From Chloroflexota bacterium (lineage in GTDB: Bacteria > Chloroflexota > Limnocylindria > Limnocylindrales > CSP1-4): a stretch of DNA of 16,501 nt. The notes under the pieces were generated by a model. It did not search any database. It saw only the letters and a list, made by a program, of their open reading frames with translations, and was not told the DNA's origin. The translations under genes and the position numbers were made by a program. Location: the NCBI GenBank assembly GCA_021812735.1, contig JAKAMV010000118.1, positions 1 to 16,501 of the forward strand. The letters run 5' to 3'. Each line of letters begins with the position of its first letter. Within the stretch, counting starts at the first letter, position 1. Below, in pieces: positions 6,496-12,863 of this stretch.

Positions 6496-6838
6496 GTAGG
6501 GTCGGATCGAAGGGCGGTGGCGACCTCTCGGCCGCTCCGTTTCCCCGATCCGCCCTCCGAACCGGACGTGCGTGTTGCCACGCATCCGGCTCTCCACGAT
6601 CTGAGGCCATGGCGCTGCCACCGGTCCGCCCGTTCGCTGTGGACCACGGCGAGGGGATACTCCGACCCCGGTAGCGGTAGCGGGTCACCGGCACCGCGCA
6701 CGGGTTGAAGAGCGTCACCGCGCCCTCCCTCGGCCACCACCGTCCGGAGAGGTAGCGCCAGCGCAGCCTCTTCCAGTTGGCGCGGGCGCTCTTGTGGTGG
6801 AGCCAGCAGCCCACCCGGCGCCACACAGGACTGTCGCC
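6496..6838 (-). mobile_element. 3' remnant of a group II intron
   Basis: On the minus strand 6838-6638 encodes the C-terminal end of an intron-encoded reverse transcriptase/maturase: VWRRVGCWLHHKSARANWK, then LRWRYLSGRWWPREG, VTLFNPCAV and VTRYRYRGRSIPSPW. This resembles the HNH-side tail of bacterial intron proteins. It is followed by domain V (6592-6559) and a domain VI-like stem in which GGATCG pairs with CGATCC. The 3' end probably falls at ...CCCTAC near 6496, fitting the usual terminal AY. The reverse transcriptase domains and the 5' half of the ribozyme are missing, and sequence upstream of 6838 is unrelated. The relic cannot self-splice or move by itself. Confidence 0.75.
6559..6592 (-). 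ncRNA. Group II intron domain V
   Basis: Exactly 34 nt: GAGCCGGATGCG, a short upper stem closed on a GCAA tetraloop (GNRA type), and CGCACGTCCGGTTC. The AGC catalytic triad at the 5' strand, the two-nucleotide bulge region and the tetraloop all match bacterial domain V. This is the most diagnostic part of the intron relic. Confidence 0.85.
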
Positions 6839-7084
6839 AAGGGGTGGGGCCGCGGCCGGTCGCCAGCGGACCGCCCCCTTGGGCGTGGACGGAAGCGCGG
6901 CCCGGCGAGTCCGGACCGCGCGCGAGCGATCCCTGCGGGGGACCCGTGCGCGACTCGTGCGGCGCGCGTCAGGCGTGCCCTGGGCGGTGCCGACACCAGG
7001 CGGGCACCCGGTGGTGGCGACGTATGCTGGGCGGCGGGCGCGTGGCCGCCGGAGCCGTAGCAGTGGGGGAGGGGAGGCAGGATC

Positions 7085-7261
7085 GTGCGGAGGTCGGCCG
7101 AGGCGTGGGGCATCCTTGTCCTGGCGGTGCTGGTGCTCGCGATGCTCTGGCTCAACACGAGGGGCTGGGCCTTTGCCATCACCGTGGTGCTGGTGCTGCT
7201 GTTTGGGTTCCTGTGCTACGAAGAGGGCGAGGACAGCCGCCGGAGTTGGCGCAGGCGGTAA
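7085..7261 (+). CDS. Small two-helix membrane protein (58 aa)
   Basis: A GTG start at 7085 has GGAGG at 7073-7077, 7 nt upstream. The protein has two hydrophobic segments, about residues 9-22 (GILVLAVLVLAMLW) and 29-44 (AFAITVVLVLLFGFLC), joined by a short NTRG turn. It ends in a charged tail, YEEGEDSRRSWRRR. It should sit in the cytoplasmic membrane with short termini. The clear ribosome binding site and the sharply hydrophobic pattern argue for a real gene. No family is recognised and the function is unknown. The two neighbouring regions are gene-poor, so there is no operon context. Confidence 0.55.
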   Translation: MRRSAEAWGILVLAVLVLAMLWLNTRGWAFAITVVLVLLFGFLCYEEGEDSRRSWRRR

Positions 7262-8008
7262 CCCTGGCCTGGTGCCGGCCGGTCGCACCACGGTCGAGAT
7301 GGGCCTGCGACTCGCCCAGGCGGTCACGCCGGAGTGTGACCGCCACCTTGGCGAGTGGGACGATGGCGGATACCGACACGAGGATCTCGCAAAGCAGATC
7401 CCTGATCCCGCGTGCCCCGACCTGCAAGCCTCCAGCGAGTGTCTCGGGAACCTGTGCTTGGCGCGATCTACGTCTGGTCGTGCCGACGGTCAAGGAACAG
7501 GCTCCGGCCATCCCGTGGGGCGTGACCAGATCGGGCCGCTCCTGCGGGCAGTGTCGGCGAGACGCGCTCTCGTCAATACCCTAGCCCTGCTCGCGGGCGG
7601 CTCGGTCGCGACCCCTGCCGTCAGCGCTATGGCCATTCTGCCCCGTCCCAAGAGGGGAGGGCCCGCTGCCCCGTTCGTTCCCGCCCGGAGCGGACGACGA
7701 TCGGCCCGCCGGCAACGACGTCATTCGGGTTGCCGCTGGCGACGACCCGCGCCCCTCCGGGGCGGGCCCGGCCGGGGAACCAGTACGTGTGCGCAGTCGA
7801 GGGCGCGTGGACCGACGGCCCGGGGAGGGCAACCCGAGCCTCGCAGCGTGGGGGTTCCCGAGGGCGCGGCAGGATACCCGAGGGGCGGTGCGCGTATAGT
7901 GCGGCGCATCGCCGCCGCGCGTGGCGATGCGTCGCGTGGTCGCCCCCCTTCTCGAACAGACCGTGCGTCGGCCATCCGGTTCGGGAAGTGCGCACCGAGG
8001 TCGGTTCG
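7262..8008. other. Gene-poor stretch between small membrane protein and cold-shock gene
   Basis: About 750 bp. Open frames exist on both strands, but none shows family-like blocks, a ribosome binding site with a matching start, or consistent GC3. A GCCCC-TCC-GGGGC hairpin lies near 7755-7767. TATAGT at 7895-7900 is a possible -10 element for the cold-shock gene, without a clear -35. It may be decayed genes. Confidence 0.45.
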
Positions 8009-8212
8009 ATGACCCGCGGCAGTGTCCGGAAGCTCATCGCCGATCGGGGATATGGGTTCATCACCGGCGACGACGGGAAGGACTACTTCTTCCATCGCGG
8101 CGGCGTGGAAGCCCCCCTCGACTTCGACCGGCTCGCCGTCGGCGAGCGGGTCGCCTTCGAGATTGAAGCCAACCCCAAGGGTCCGCGCGCCGTCCAGGTG
8201 CGGGCGGCCTAA
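8009..8212 (+). CDS. Cold-shock-domain protein
   Basis: 67-aa single-domain OB-fold protein that binds single-stranded RNA or DNA in the cytoplasm. The RNA-binding motifs are RNP1-like RGYGFIT at 13-19 and RNP2-like DYFFHR at 25-30. VGERVAFEIE at 44-53 and the ending GPRAVQVR are also standard for the family. The first strand reads GSVRKLIADRG where CspA has KWFN, so the usual tryptophan is missing. The ATG follows GAGG (about 7998-8001) by roughly 8-9 nt. The next gene begins only 34 nt downstream, so they likely form a two-gene operon. Confidence 0.9.
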   Translation: MTRGSVRKLIADRGYGFITGDDGKDYFFHRGGVEAPLDFDRLAVGERVAFEIEANPKGPRAVQVRAA

Positions 8213-8246
8213 CCGGCCCCTCGCTGGAGGCCCCCGGACGAGACTC

Positions 8247-8939
8247 GTGACCCTGAACGTCGACCATGGGGGCGGCCCCCGCGTGCCGGCCATCACGACC
8301 GCGCTGCTCCGCCACGCGCCGGACGTGGTGGTGGTGACGGAGTTCCGGGGCAACGACGCGGGGGCCCGCCTGCTGCGCCGGCTGGCGGCCGGGGGGCTCA
8401 CGTTTCAGGCCACCAGCCAGCCCCCTTCCGGCGTGGAGTCGGTCGCGCTCGCCTCCCGCCGGCCGCTCGACGCGGTGCGCGAACCGCTGGTCGGACGGGA
8501 TGGGCATCGGGTGCTGGAGGTGGACCTCGCCGACCTGACCCTCGGCGCGGTGTACTTCCCGCGCGGGAGCGCCACGCGCGCCTTCTGGCGCGACCACTTC
8601 CTGGCCCTCGCGGCGACCCGCATCGCCCGCGCGTACTGCTTCGCCGGCGACTGGAACACCGGGCGGCAGGGGGTCGATGAAGAGGGCACCACCTTCTCCG
8701 CCGCGCGGGAGTTCGAGGCCCCCACCGAGGCCGGCTGGACGGACGCCTGGCGCGTGCTCCATCCCGACGGGCGGCAGTACACCTGGGTGAGCCACCGGGG
8801 CGAGGGCTTCCGCGTGGACCACGCCCTGCTCTCGCCGAGCCTGGCGCCCGCGCTGCGCGCGGCCGTCATCTCGGACGCCGAGCGAGTCCCCCGGATCAGC
8901 GACCATGCGGCGCTCGTGGCGGACCTCGCGCTCGCCTGA
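8247..8939 (+). CDS. Endonuclease/exonuclease/phosphatase family protein (exonuclease III-like)
   Basis: 230-aa protein of the metal-dependent EEP superfamily. Key motifs are LNVD at 3-6 (the conserved Asn), VTEFRG with E32, FAGDWNTG with D135 and N137, FRVDHALLS with D191-H192 (the R-x-D-Y/H motif), and ISDHAALVADL with D219-H220. YTWVSHRGEGFRVDH resembles the region before the final motifs in exonuclease III, so DNA repair or AP-site cleavage is possible, though other phosphodiester substrates are not excluded. The start is uncertain: GTG 8247 is the first recognised start codon, but the GGAGG at 8226-8230 is 16 nt away. It lies 34 nt after the cold-shock gene and is probably co-transcribed. 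No signal peptide. Confidence 0.8.
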   Translation: MTLNVDHGGGPRVPAITTALLRHAPDVVVVTEFRGNDAGARLLRRLAAGGLTFQATSQPPSGVESVALASRRPLDAVREPLVGRDGHRVLEVDLADLTLGAVYFPRGSATRAFWRDHFLALAATRIARAYCFAGDWNTGRQGVDEEGTTFSAAREFEAPTEAGWTDAWRVLHPDGRQYTWVSHRGEGFRVDHALLSPSLAPALRAAVISDAERVPRISDHAALVADLALA

Positions 8940-9717
8940 GCCACAAGCCGTCGAGCCCAACGTCCGGCCTCCGCACCATGATCGGATGGTGCCGGGCCCG
9001 CTGGGCGAGGCTCGCGCGCCCATGCGGCCACCCGGAGCCCGAATCGGGCTTCTCCACCGTCCGCCCACAGCCCCCACTGGTTCGTGGACAAGTGCCGCGC
9101 GCTGGCGTCCGGCGGGTGGACAAGGCCCTTGTGCGACGCACGTCGACCCGCCATCCTCGGGGCTGCCCGAAGGGGCCGACATCGACTGTCGAACCGGCTC
9201 GGGGAGCAATCCCCGGGCGGTCCCGGGAGACCGGACCGATGACCGCAAGGCCGTCGGCCACGGGCCCAGCGGCGGATCGACGATCACGCGCAATCGTGAT
9301 GGCCGGTGCGCCAGTCGGCAGACATCCGGTTCCTTCGGGCGTTGCCTTGTCCGCCCCGCACCTTTGGGGCGCCATCCCCGCGGTCGCCATGCGCGGGCCG
9401 CGCGTGGGTCCGTGCTCCCTCGGCAGGTGCCCTGGGCGCAAGTCCCCGCCCTGATGTCGCGGCACGTCGGTCGCCGGGAGCGCCACGTGAGGCCCCACCC
9501 GGGTGCGGCGCTACCGACGGGACGCCTGGCTGCCCGACGACGGTGGGGCTAGGGTGCCCTCGGTCAGTAGGCTGAGGCATCGGGCACCGTCCTCCGCCGG
9601 TCCCCGTGGGTCGCATGCCCCGGCGCTCCGTGACCGGCGGCCCTTGCCGGGATCGTGCGCGAGCTGGCTCAATGCGCCGGTGGGACGAGGGTCGCCCCGC
9701 GAGCAGGAGGATCAGCC
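8940..9717. other. Gene-poor stretch upstream of the cyclic-nucleotide-domain gene
   Basis: About 780 bp with open frames on both strands but no family-like protein. Structures seen: a small hairpin AGCCCG-AAT-CGGGCT (9036-9050), which could end the EEP transcript; a dyad ATCACG-N6-CGTGAT (9283-9300), which could be an operator or a small hairpin; and GCTAGGGTG at 9548-9556, repeated before mgsA copy 1, as a possible -10 element. Confidence 0.45.
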
Positions 9718-10227
9718 ATGCGCGACGCGCCGGACCCGCCGAGCGAGGAATCCGAGCTCTCGGCGCTGGTCGCGCTGCTCGGCACGACGTGGTTCGCGGC
9801 CGGCCTGTCCCCGGCGGCCCTGCTCAGTCTGGCCCGCCTCGCCCGGCGCTACCAGGTGCCGGCCGGCACCACGCTCCTCGCCGAGGGTCAGCCCGTGCGC
9901 GAGCTCGGCATCGTGCTCAGCGGCCGCGTGTCGGTGCGCACCCTGGTCCCGGAGCGGGGGATGGTCACCATCCTGACCGTCGAGCCCGGCGACATCTTCG
10001 CGAAGTCCGCGCTCGTCCCGCCCTACCGCTCCACCGCGAGCGTGGTGGCCCTCCAGGCCCTCGACGCCATCGCGCTCGACGGCCAGCGCCTGCGCGCCGC
10101 CCTGGCCGCGGACTGCGGCCTCGCCGCGGCGCTCTATCCGCGCCTGGTGCAGGCCATCTCGCGCCGCCTCGACGCCACCCGCCTGCAGCTGCTGGATCTC
10201 TTCGCGGGCGAGCCGGCCGGGGCGTAG
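9718..10227 (+). CDS. Cyclic-nucleotide-binding-domain protein lacking a DNA-binding domain
   Basis: 169-aa protein with the CRP/FNR-type beta-roll: VPAGTTLLAEGQPVRELGIVLSGRVSV at about 47-73, VEPGDIFAKSAL at 88-99 and YRSTASVVALQ at 103-113, then a long C-helix (about 123-162). It ends where CRP proteins begin their helix-turn-helix, so it cannot bind DNA in the usual way. In the phosphate-binding cassette the usual FGE reads FAK, replacing the ribose-contacting Glu by Lys, while R104 is kept; cAMP binding is therefore doubtful. The ATG has AGGAGG (9705-9710) 7 nt upstream. It stands alone with tandem hairpins right after the stop. It could be a sensor acting by protein contact. Confidence 0.8.
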   Translation: MRDAPDPPSEESELSALVALLGTTWFAAGLSPAALLSLARLARRYQVPAGTTLLAEGQPVRELGIVLSGRVSVRTLVPERGMVTILTVEPGDIFAKSALVPPYRSTASVVALQALDAIALDGQRLRAALAADCGLAAALYPRLVQAISRRLDATRLQLLDLFAGEPAGA

Positions 10228-10248
10228 TCCGGCGCGGACGGCGCCGGA
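10228..10248 (+). terminator. Hairpin 1 after the cyclic-nucleotide-domain gene
   Basis: Perfect 8-bp stem TCCGGCGC/GCGCCGGA with a 5-nt loop, beginning directly after the stop codon. It has no T-tract, as is common for high-GC bacteria. Confidence 0.55.
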
Positions 10249-10250
10249 GC

Positions 10251-10287
10251 GGCCCCCTGCGTCCGGGGGAGCCCAGCGCAGGGGGTC
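10251..10287 (+). terminator. Hairpin 2 after the cyclic-nucleotide-domain gene
   Basis: CCCCCTGCG (10253-10261) pairs perfectly with CGCAGGGGG (10277-10285) around a 15-nt loop. One wobble and one more G-C pair extend the stem at its base. It lies 2 nt after hairpin 1, so the two form a tandem terminator or mRNA 3'-end stabiliser. Confidence 0.5.
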
Positions 10288-10388
10288 CGCGCTCGATCGC
10301 ACCTGCAAGCTCGTTGCCGGTCAACCAGCCTCGAACCGGAGCGCCTCACCGAGGACGCCGGCCCCGCCTGCTCCCGCCGACGCCCGCG

Positions 10389-10610
10389 CTAGAGATGCCA
10401 GTGCCGCAGCGACGCCTGGCGCGACGCGGCGCGCGCCTGCGCGGAGCGGACGCGGTCGACGGCGCGACGGGCGTGCCACGACTGCAGCGGATCGGGCCGG
10501 GGCGGCAGGCGCTGGCCGCAGACCGGACAGATCGCACCCCAGTCGCCTTGGTCCGACGGGCAGGGTCGCGCGGCAGGCGATGGTGCGGGCTGCAGGTCGG
10601 TCGCATGCAT
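10389..10610 (-). CDS. Small zinc-ribbon-like protein (73 aa)
   Basis: Minus-strand frame from ATG 10610 to TAG 10389-10391. It contains GAICPVCGQRLPPRPD (C28, C31), a zinc-knuckle-like CPxCG motif, with a further C17 upstream. An arginine-rich helical tail, SWHARRAVDRVRSAQARAASR, follows, and the protein ends LRHWHL. The frame runs on upstream without family-like content, and no clear ribosome binding site precedes the ATG, so the start is uncertain. CPxCG next to a basic helix suggests nucleic-acid binding, but this is inference. It is divergent from the second zinc-finger-like gene, whose CDS starts 237 bp away. Confidence 0.5.
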   Translation of the reverse strand: MHATDLQPAPSPAARPCPSDQGDWGAICPVCGQRLPPRPDPLQSWHARRAVDRVRSAQARAASRQASLRHWHL

Positions 10611-10847
10611 GCTGCGACCGATTGTGCGCCTTCGCCCGCGGGCCGCGCGTGGACACCCCCCACATGCCCGCCCCTGGACCAGCGGCGCGGGTCGCGCAGG
10701 TGCGCCTGGCGCCACCCGACGAGCGGCCGCATGGCCCTTCCCGGGCGCGTCGGCCGCGCGCCATACTGCACCGGCACCGAGCGGATCGCGACGCACCACC
10801 GGTGGGTGACGGGGCGCGCGGGTCCGCGGTGGGTGAGGTCCCGCGGG

Positions 10848-11216
10848 ATGACACCGACGACGCGAGTGACGGGTCCCCCGGGCGCCCGACCGGCCCCCGA
10901 GGCCCAGACGGCCACGGCATACCGGCGCGCGGCGGCCCAGCGCTGCTGGATCTGCAACGCCCCCGACAGCGAACCGGTGCGCTTGCAGCGCCGAGCCGGA
11001 GCGCGCTGGGTCAGCGAGGCGACGCTGCAGCTCTGCACGGCCTGCCTGGCCGCCCTGCGCACGCCGCGCCTGGCCCGTCAGCTCGACCTCGGGCACGCCG
11101 CGGCGGCCCCACCCGTCCGTCCGACACCCGCCGACGCGGCCTCGGAGGGGCACCCCAACCCCGGGGCGAACGCACCCGACGAGCCGCCCCCGCTGACGCT
11201 GCTCAAGGGCGCCTGA
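10848..11216 (+). CDS. Zinc-finger-like protein with two CxxC pairs (122 aa)
   Basis: Contains RCWICNAPDSEPVRLQ and, 26 residues on, LQLCTACLAALRTPRLARQ, giving C33/C36 and C63/C66: a four-cysteine zinc site of treble-clef or ribbon type. The C-terminal third (about 85-122) is Pro/Ala-rich and probably disordered. ATG 10848 is chosen because GAGG (10835-10838) lies 9 nt upstream; an in-frame ATG at 10731 would give 161 aa. High GC3 and the paired CxxC support coding. Function unknown; a protein-protein or nucleic-acid binding role is only inference. Confidence 0.55.
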   Translation: MTPTTRVTGPPGARPAPEAQTATAYRRAAAQRCWICNAPDSEPVRLQRRAGARWVSEATLQLCTACLAALRTPRLARQLDLGHAAAAPPVRPTPADAASEGHPNPGANAPDEPPPLTLLKGA

Positions 11217-11354
11217 CCATCGGGGTCGACGCATGGCGGTGGCGTCAGTTCGCGCGCAGTGCGGCCGGCGCGAGCCGGTGGGGCATCCCGGGGGGCAGGT
11301 CACCCGATGAACCCGCGCATCGCACCCGCACGCGCCCGCGGAGTGTCCAGCGCG

Positions 11355-11450
11355 CTACCCCTTCGGCGCCGACGCGCTCTTGACCGGCGGCAGGGCCGTT
11401 GGCTTCGCCTTCTTCGGTTTCTTCGCCTTCTTGGGATTGGTGTCGCCCAT
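11355..11450 (-). CDS. Very small lysine-rich protein (31 aa)
   Basis: Minus-strand ATG 11450 to TAG 11355-11357. The protein starts MGDTNPKKAKKPKKAKPT and ends KSASAPKG, and is almost wholly Lys, Pro and Ala. A GGAAGG ribosome binding site lies 6 nt upstream and a good -10 hexamer TAGAAT at 11490-11495 on the same strand, which together support expression. Its TNPKK start resembles the TNPKQ region of the 55-aa protein at 5709-5876, so they may be related small basic proteins. It is divergent from mgsA copy 2. An overlapping frame (11245-11478, minus) is less convincing. Function unknown. Confidence 0.5.
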   Translation of the reverse strand: MGDTNPKKAKKPKKAKPTALPPVKSASAPKG

Positions 11451-11489
11451 AGTCGACCTTCCTTTGAGGGCCGCTCACCCTGCACGGCG

Positions 11490-11495
11490 ATTCTA
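11490..11495 (-). promoter_or_regulatory. -10-like hexamer TAGAAT of the 31-aa gene
   Basis: TAGAAT on the minus strand, 39 nt before the ATG of the 31-aa frame, with a ribosome binding site between. No clear -35 is seen. Confidence 0.35.
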
Positions 11496-11687
11496 GGCCC
11501 GGCGGGTGACGAGTACCGGAGGGCTACCAGCACGAGCGGGCCATCGTGTGGGTCGCCGGGCGCGCTGCGCAGCCTGCCAACGGCGCCCGGGAGATGAGGC
11601 CACGGGCGACCGGCGGCGGGGGATTCGGGGGACAATGGAACCCGCGCTGCCGCGCAGGCGGATGCGCAGGCAACCCCGGAGGGCACC

Positions 11688-12143
11688 ATGGACCAGGCGC
11701 TCGGACCGCGCAAGAAGATCGGGCTCGTCGCGCACGATCGCAAGAAGGCCGACCTCATCGAGTGGGTGACCTACAACCGGGGGCTCCTCGCGCGCCATGA
11801 CCTGGTAGCGACGGGCACCACCGGCGCGCTGCTCGAAGAGGCGCTGGGAGTCGAGATCCGCAAGCTCCAGAGTGGACCCCTGGGCGGGGACCAGCAGCTC
11901 GGTGCCCTGATCGCGGATGGCGAGATCGACTTTCTCGTCTTCTTCTGGGACCCCTTGGAGCAGCAGCCCCACGACACCGACGTGAAGGCCCTGTTGCGCA
12001 TCGCGGTGGTGTGGAACATCCCGGTGGCCTGCGACCGCGCCTCCGCCGACTTCATGATCTCGTCGCCGCTGATGGAAAGTAGCTACCAGCGCCAGCTGCC
12101 CGACTACCACACCTACATCGACCGGTACGTCACGCCGCCCTGA
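11688..12143 (+). CDS. mgsA: Methylglyoxal synthase, copy 2
   Basis: 151-aa enzyme making methylglyoxal from dihydroxyacetone phosphate. It is closer to the canonical (E. coli-like) sequence than copy 1: VAHDRKKADLIEWV at 14-27, ATGTTGALL at 41-49, SGPLGGDQQLGALI at 62-75 (D68), FFWDPLEQQPHDTDVKALLR at 85-104 (D88, H95, D98) and VVWNIPVACDRASADF at 107-122. Where the family usually reads PVATNxA this copy has PVACDRA. The C-terminal tail SYQRQLPDYHTYIDRY is longer than in copy 1. The ATG is preceded by GGAGG with about 5-nt spacing. It stands alone about 8.5 kb from copy 1. The assignment is secure. Confidence 0.93.
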   Translation: MDQALGPRKKIGLVAHDRKKADLIEWVTYNRGLLARHDLVATGTTGALLEEALGVEIRKLQSGPLGGDQQLGALIADGEIDFLVFFWDPLEQQPHDTDVKALLRIAVVWNIPVACDRASADFMISSPLMESSYQRQLPDYHTYIDRYVTPP

Positions 12144-12863
12144 GGGATCGCCACGCGGCGCTGAGCGTCGCTCCGGGCGGCCCCGATCAGGCGCACGGCT
12201 GCGTCGGCACCAGCGGGCCAACGCTGACACGGTGGTCGTGGTCGCGACTCCTCGACGAGATCCGCGCAGGCGGGATCAGGGGTCGGACCGGGGTTGACAC
12301 GGGGATGAACGCCCGTGCCCCCGACCGCTCCACCAGCTGGCTGCGCGGATGCCGCCGTGACGCCCTTGCAAGGGGGGTAGCGCTGCCCCTATCCCGGACC
12401 GGCGAGCCTCCGGAGAGCGCCTCGCGACCTTCGCATGATCTGATCTGCGTCGAGTCGTGTCGAGCGGTGAGGGAGCTCATCGCAGGTGAAGGGGGGCCGT
12501 TGGCTTCGTCACGGCGCTGCTGATCGGGCCCGGGAGCTGGTGGCGGTCGACGCGGCGCAGCGTCAGACGCAGTCGGGCTCTTAGCAGGCAGCCGACGACG
12601 TGCCATGCAGCAGCCCCTACCCACACGGGTAGCCTCGTTCGGGCAGGCCGGCGCTGGCGGGCGGAGGTCCACGCCGCGCACGCTGCGCATGACGTAGGCA
12701 GACCACCGGCCGCTTGGTCGAGGAGGCGCATCGTGTCGCCCGCGGGGTCCACGGCCCCCGCCATTCTCCGTCCCCCGCGACTGCCCCGCGCGACCCGGGA
12801 CGGTCGGTTCGCCCCGCGCGACTCTGCGCGCTACCTCCACCATGAACGAGGAGGAATCCTGCG
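12144..12863. other. Long upstream region of the propeller/phosphoesterase gene
   Basis: About 720 bp without a convincing gene; the open frames are not protein-like. A TTGACA hexamer lies at 12294-12299, but no -10 is found at the right distance. The ribosome binding site of the next gene is at its right end (GAGGAGGA, about 12848-12855). No known riboswitch or tRNA is recognised. Confidence 0.45.

Noticed and set aside
8061..9293. 410-codon minus-strand frame over the cold-shock/EEP unit
   Set aside because: Antisense to two recognised families; no ribosome binding site or motifs.
9239..9454. 71-codon plus-strand frame starting MTARPSATGPAADRR
   Set aside because: No ribosome binding site, no family-like pattern, and composition like the surrounding non-coding DNA.
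10620..10830. Minus-strand frame reading VTHRWCVAIRSVPVQYGARP
   Set aside because: Protein-like in part, but it overlaps competing plus-strand frames, lacks a start with a ribosome binding site and has no natural stop after the good part. Left unresolved.
12294..12299. Perfect TTGACA hexamer as a -35
   Set aside because: No -10 at 16-19 bp downstream, and it is more than 560 bp from the next gene.
12477..12764. 95-codon minus-strand frame starting MAGAVDPAGDTMRLL
   Set aside because: Some GC3 at its start, but this fades, and there is no recognisable domain or ribosome binding site.
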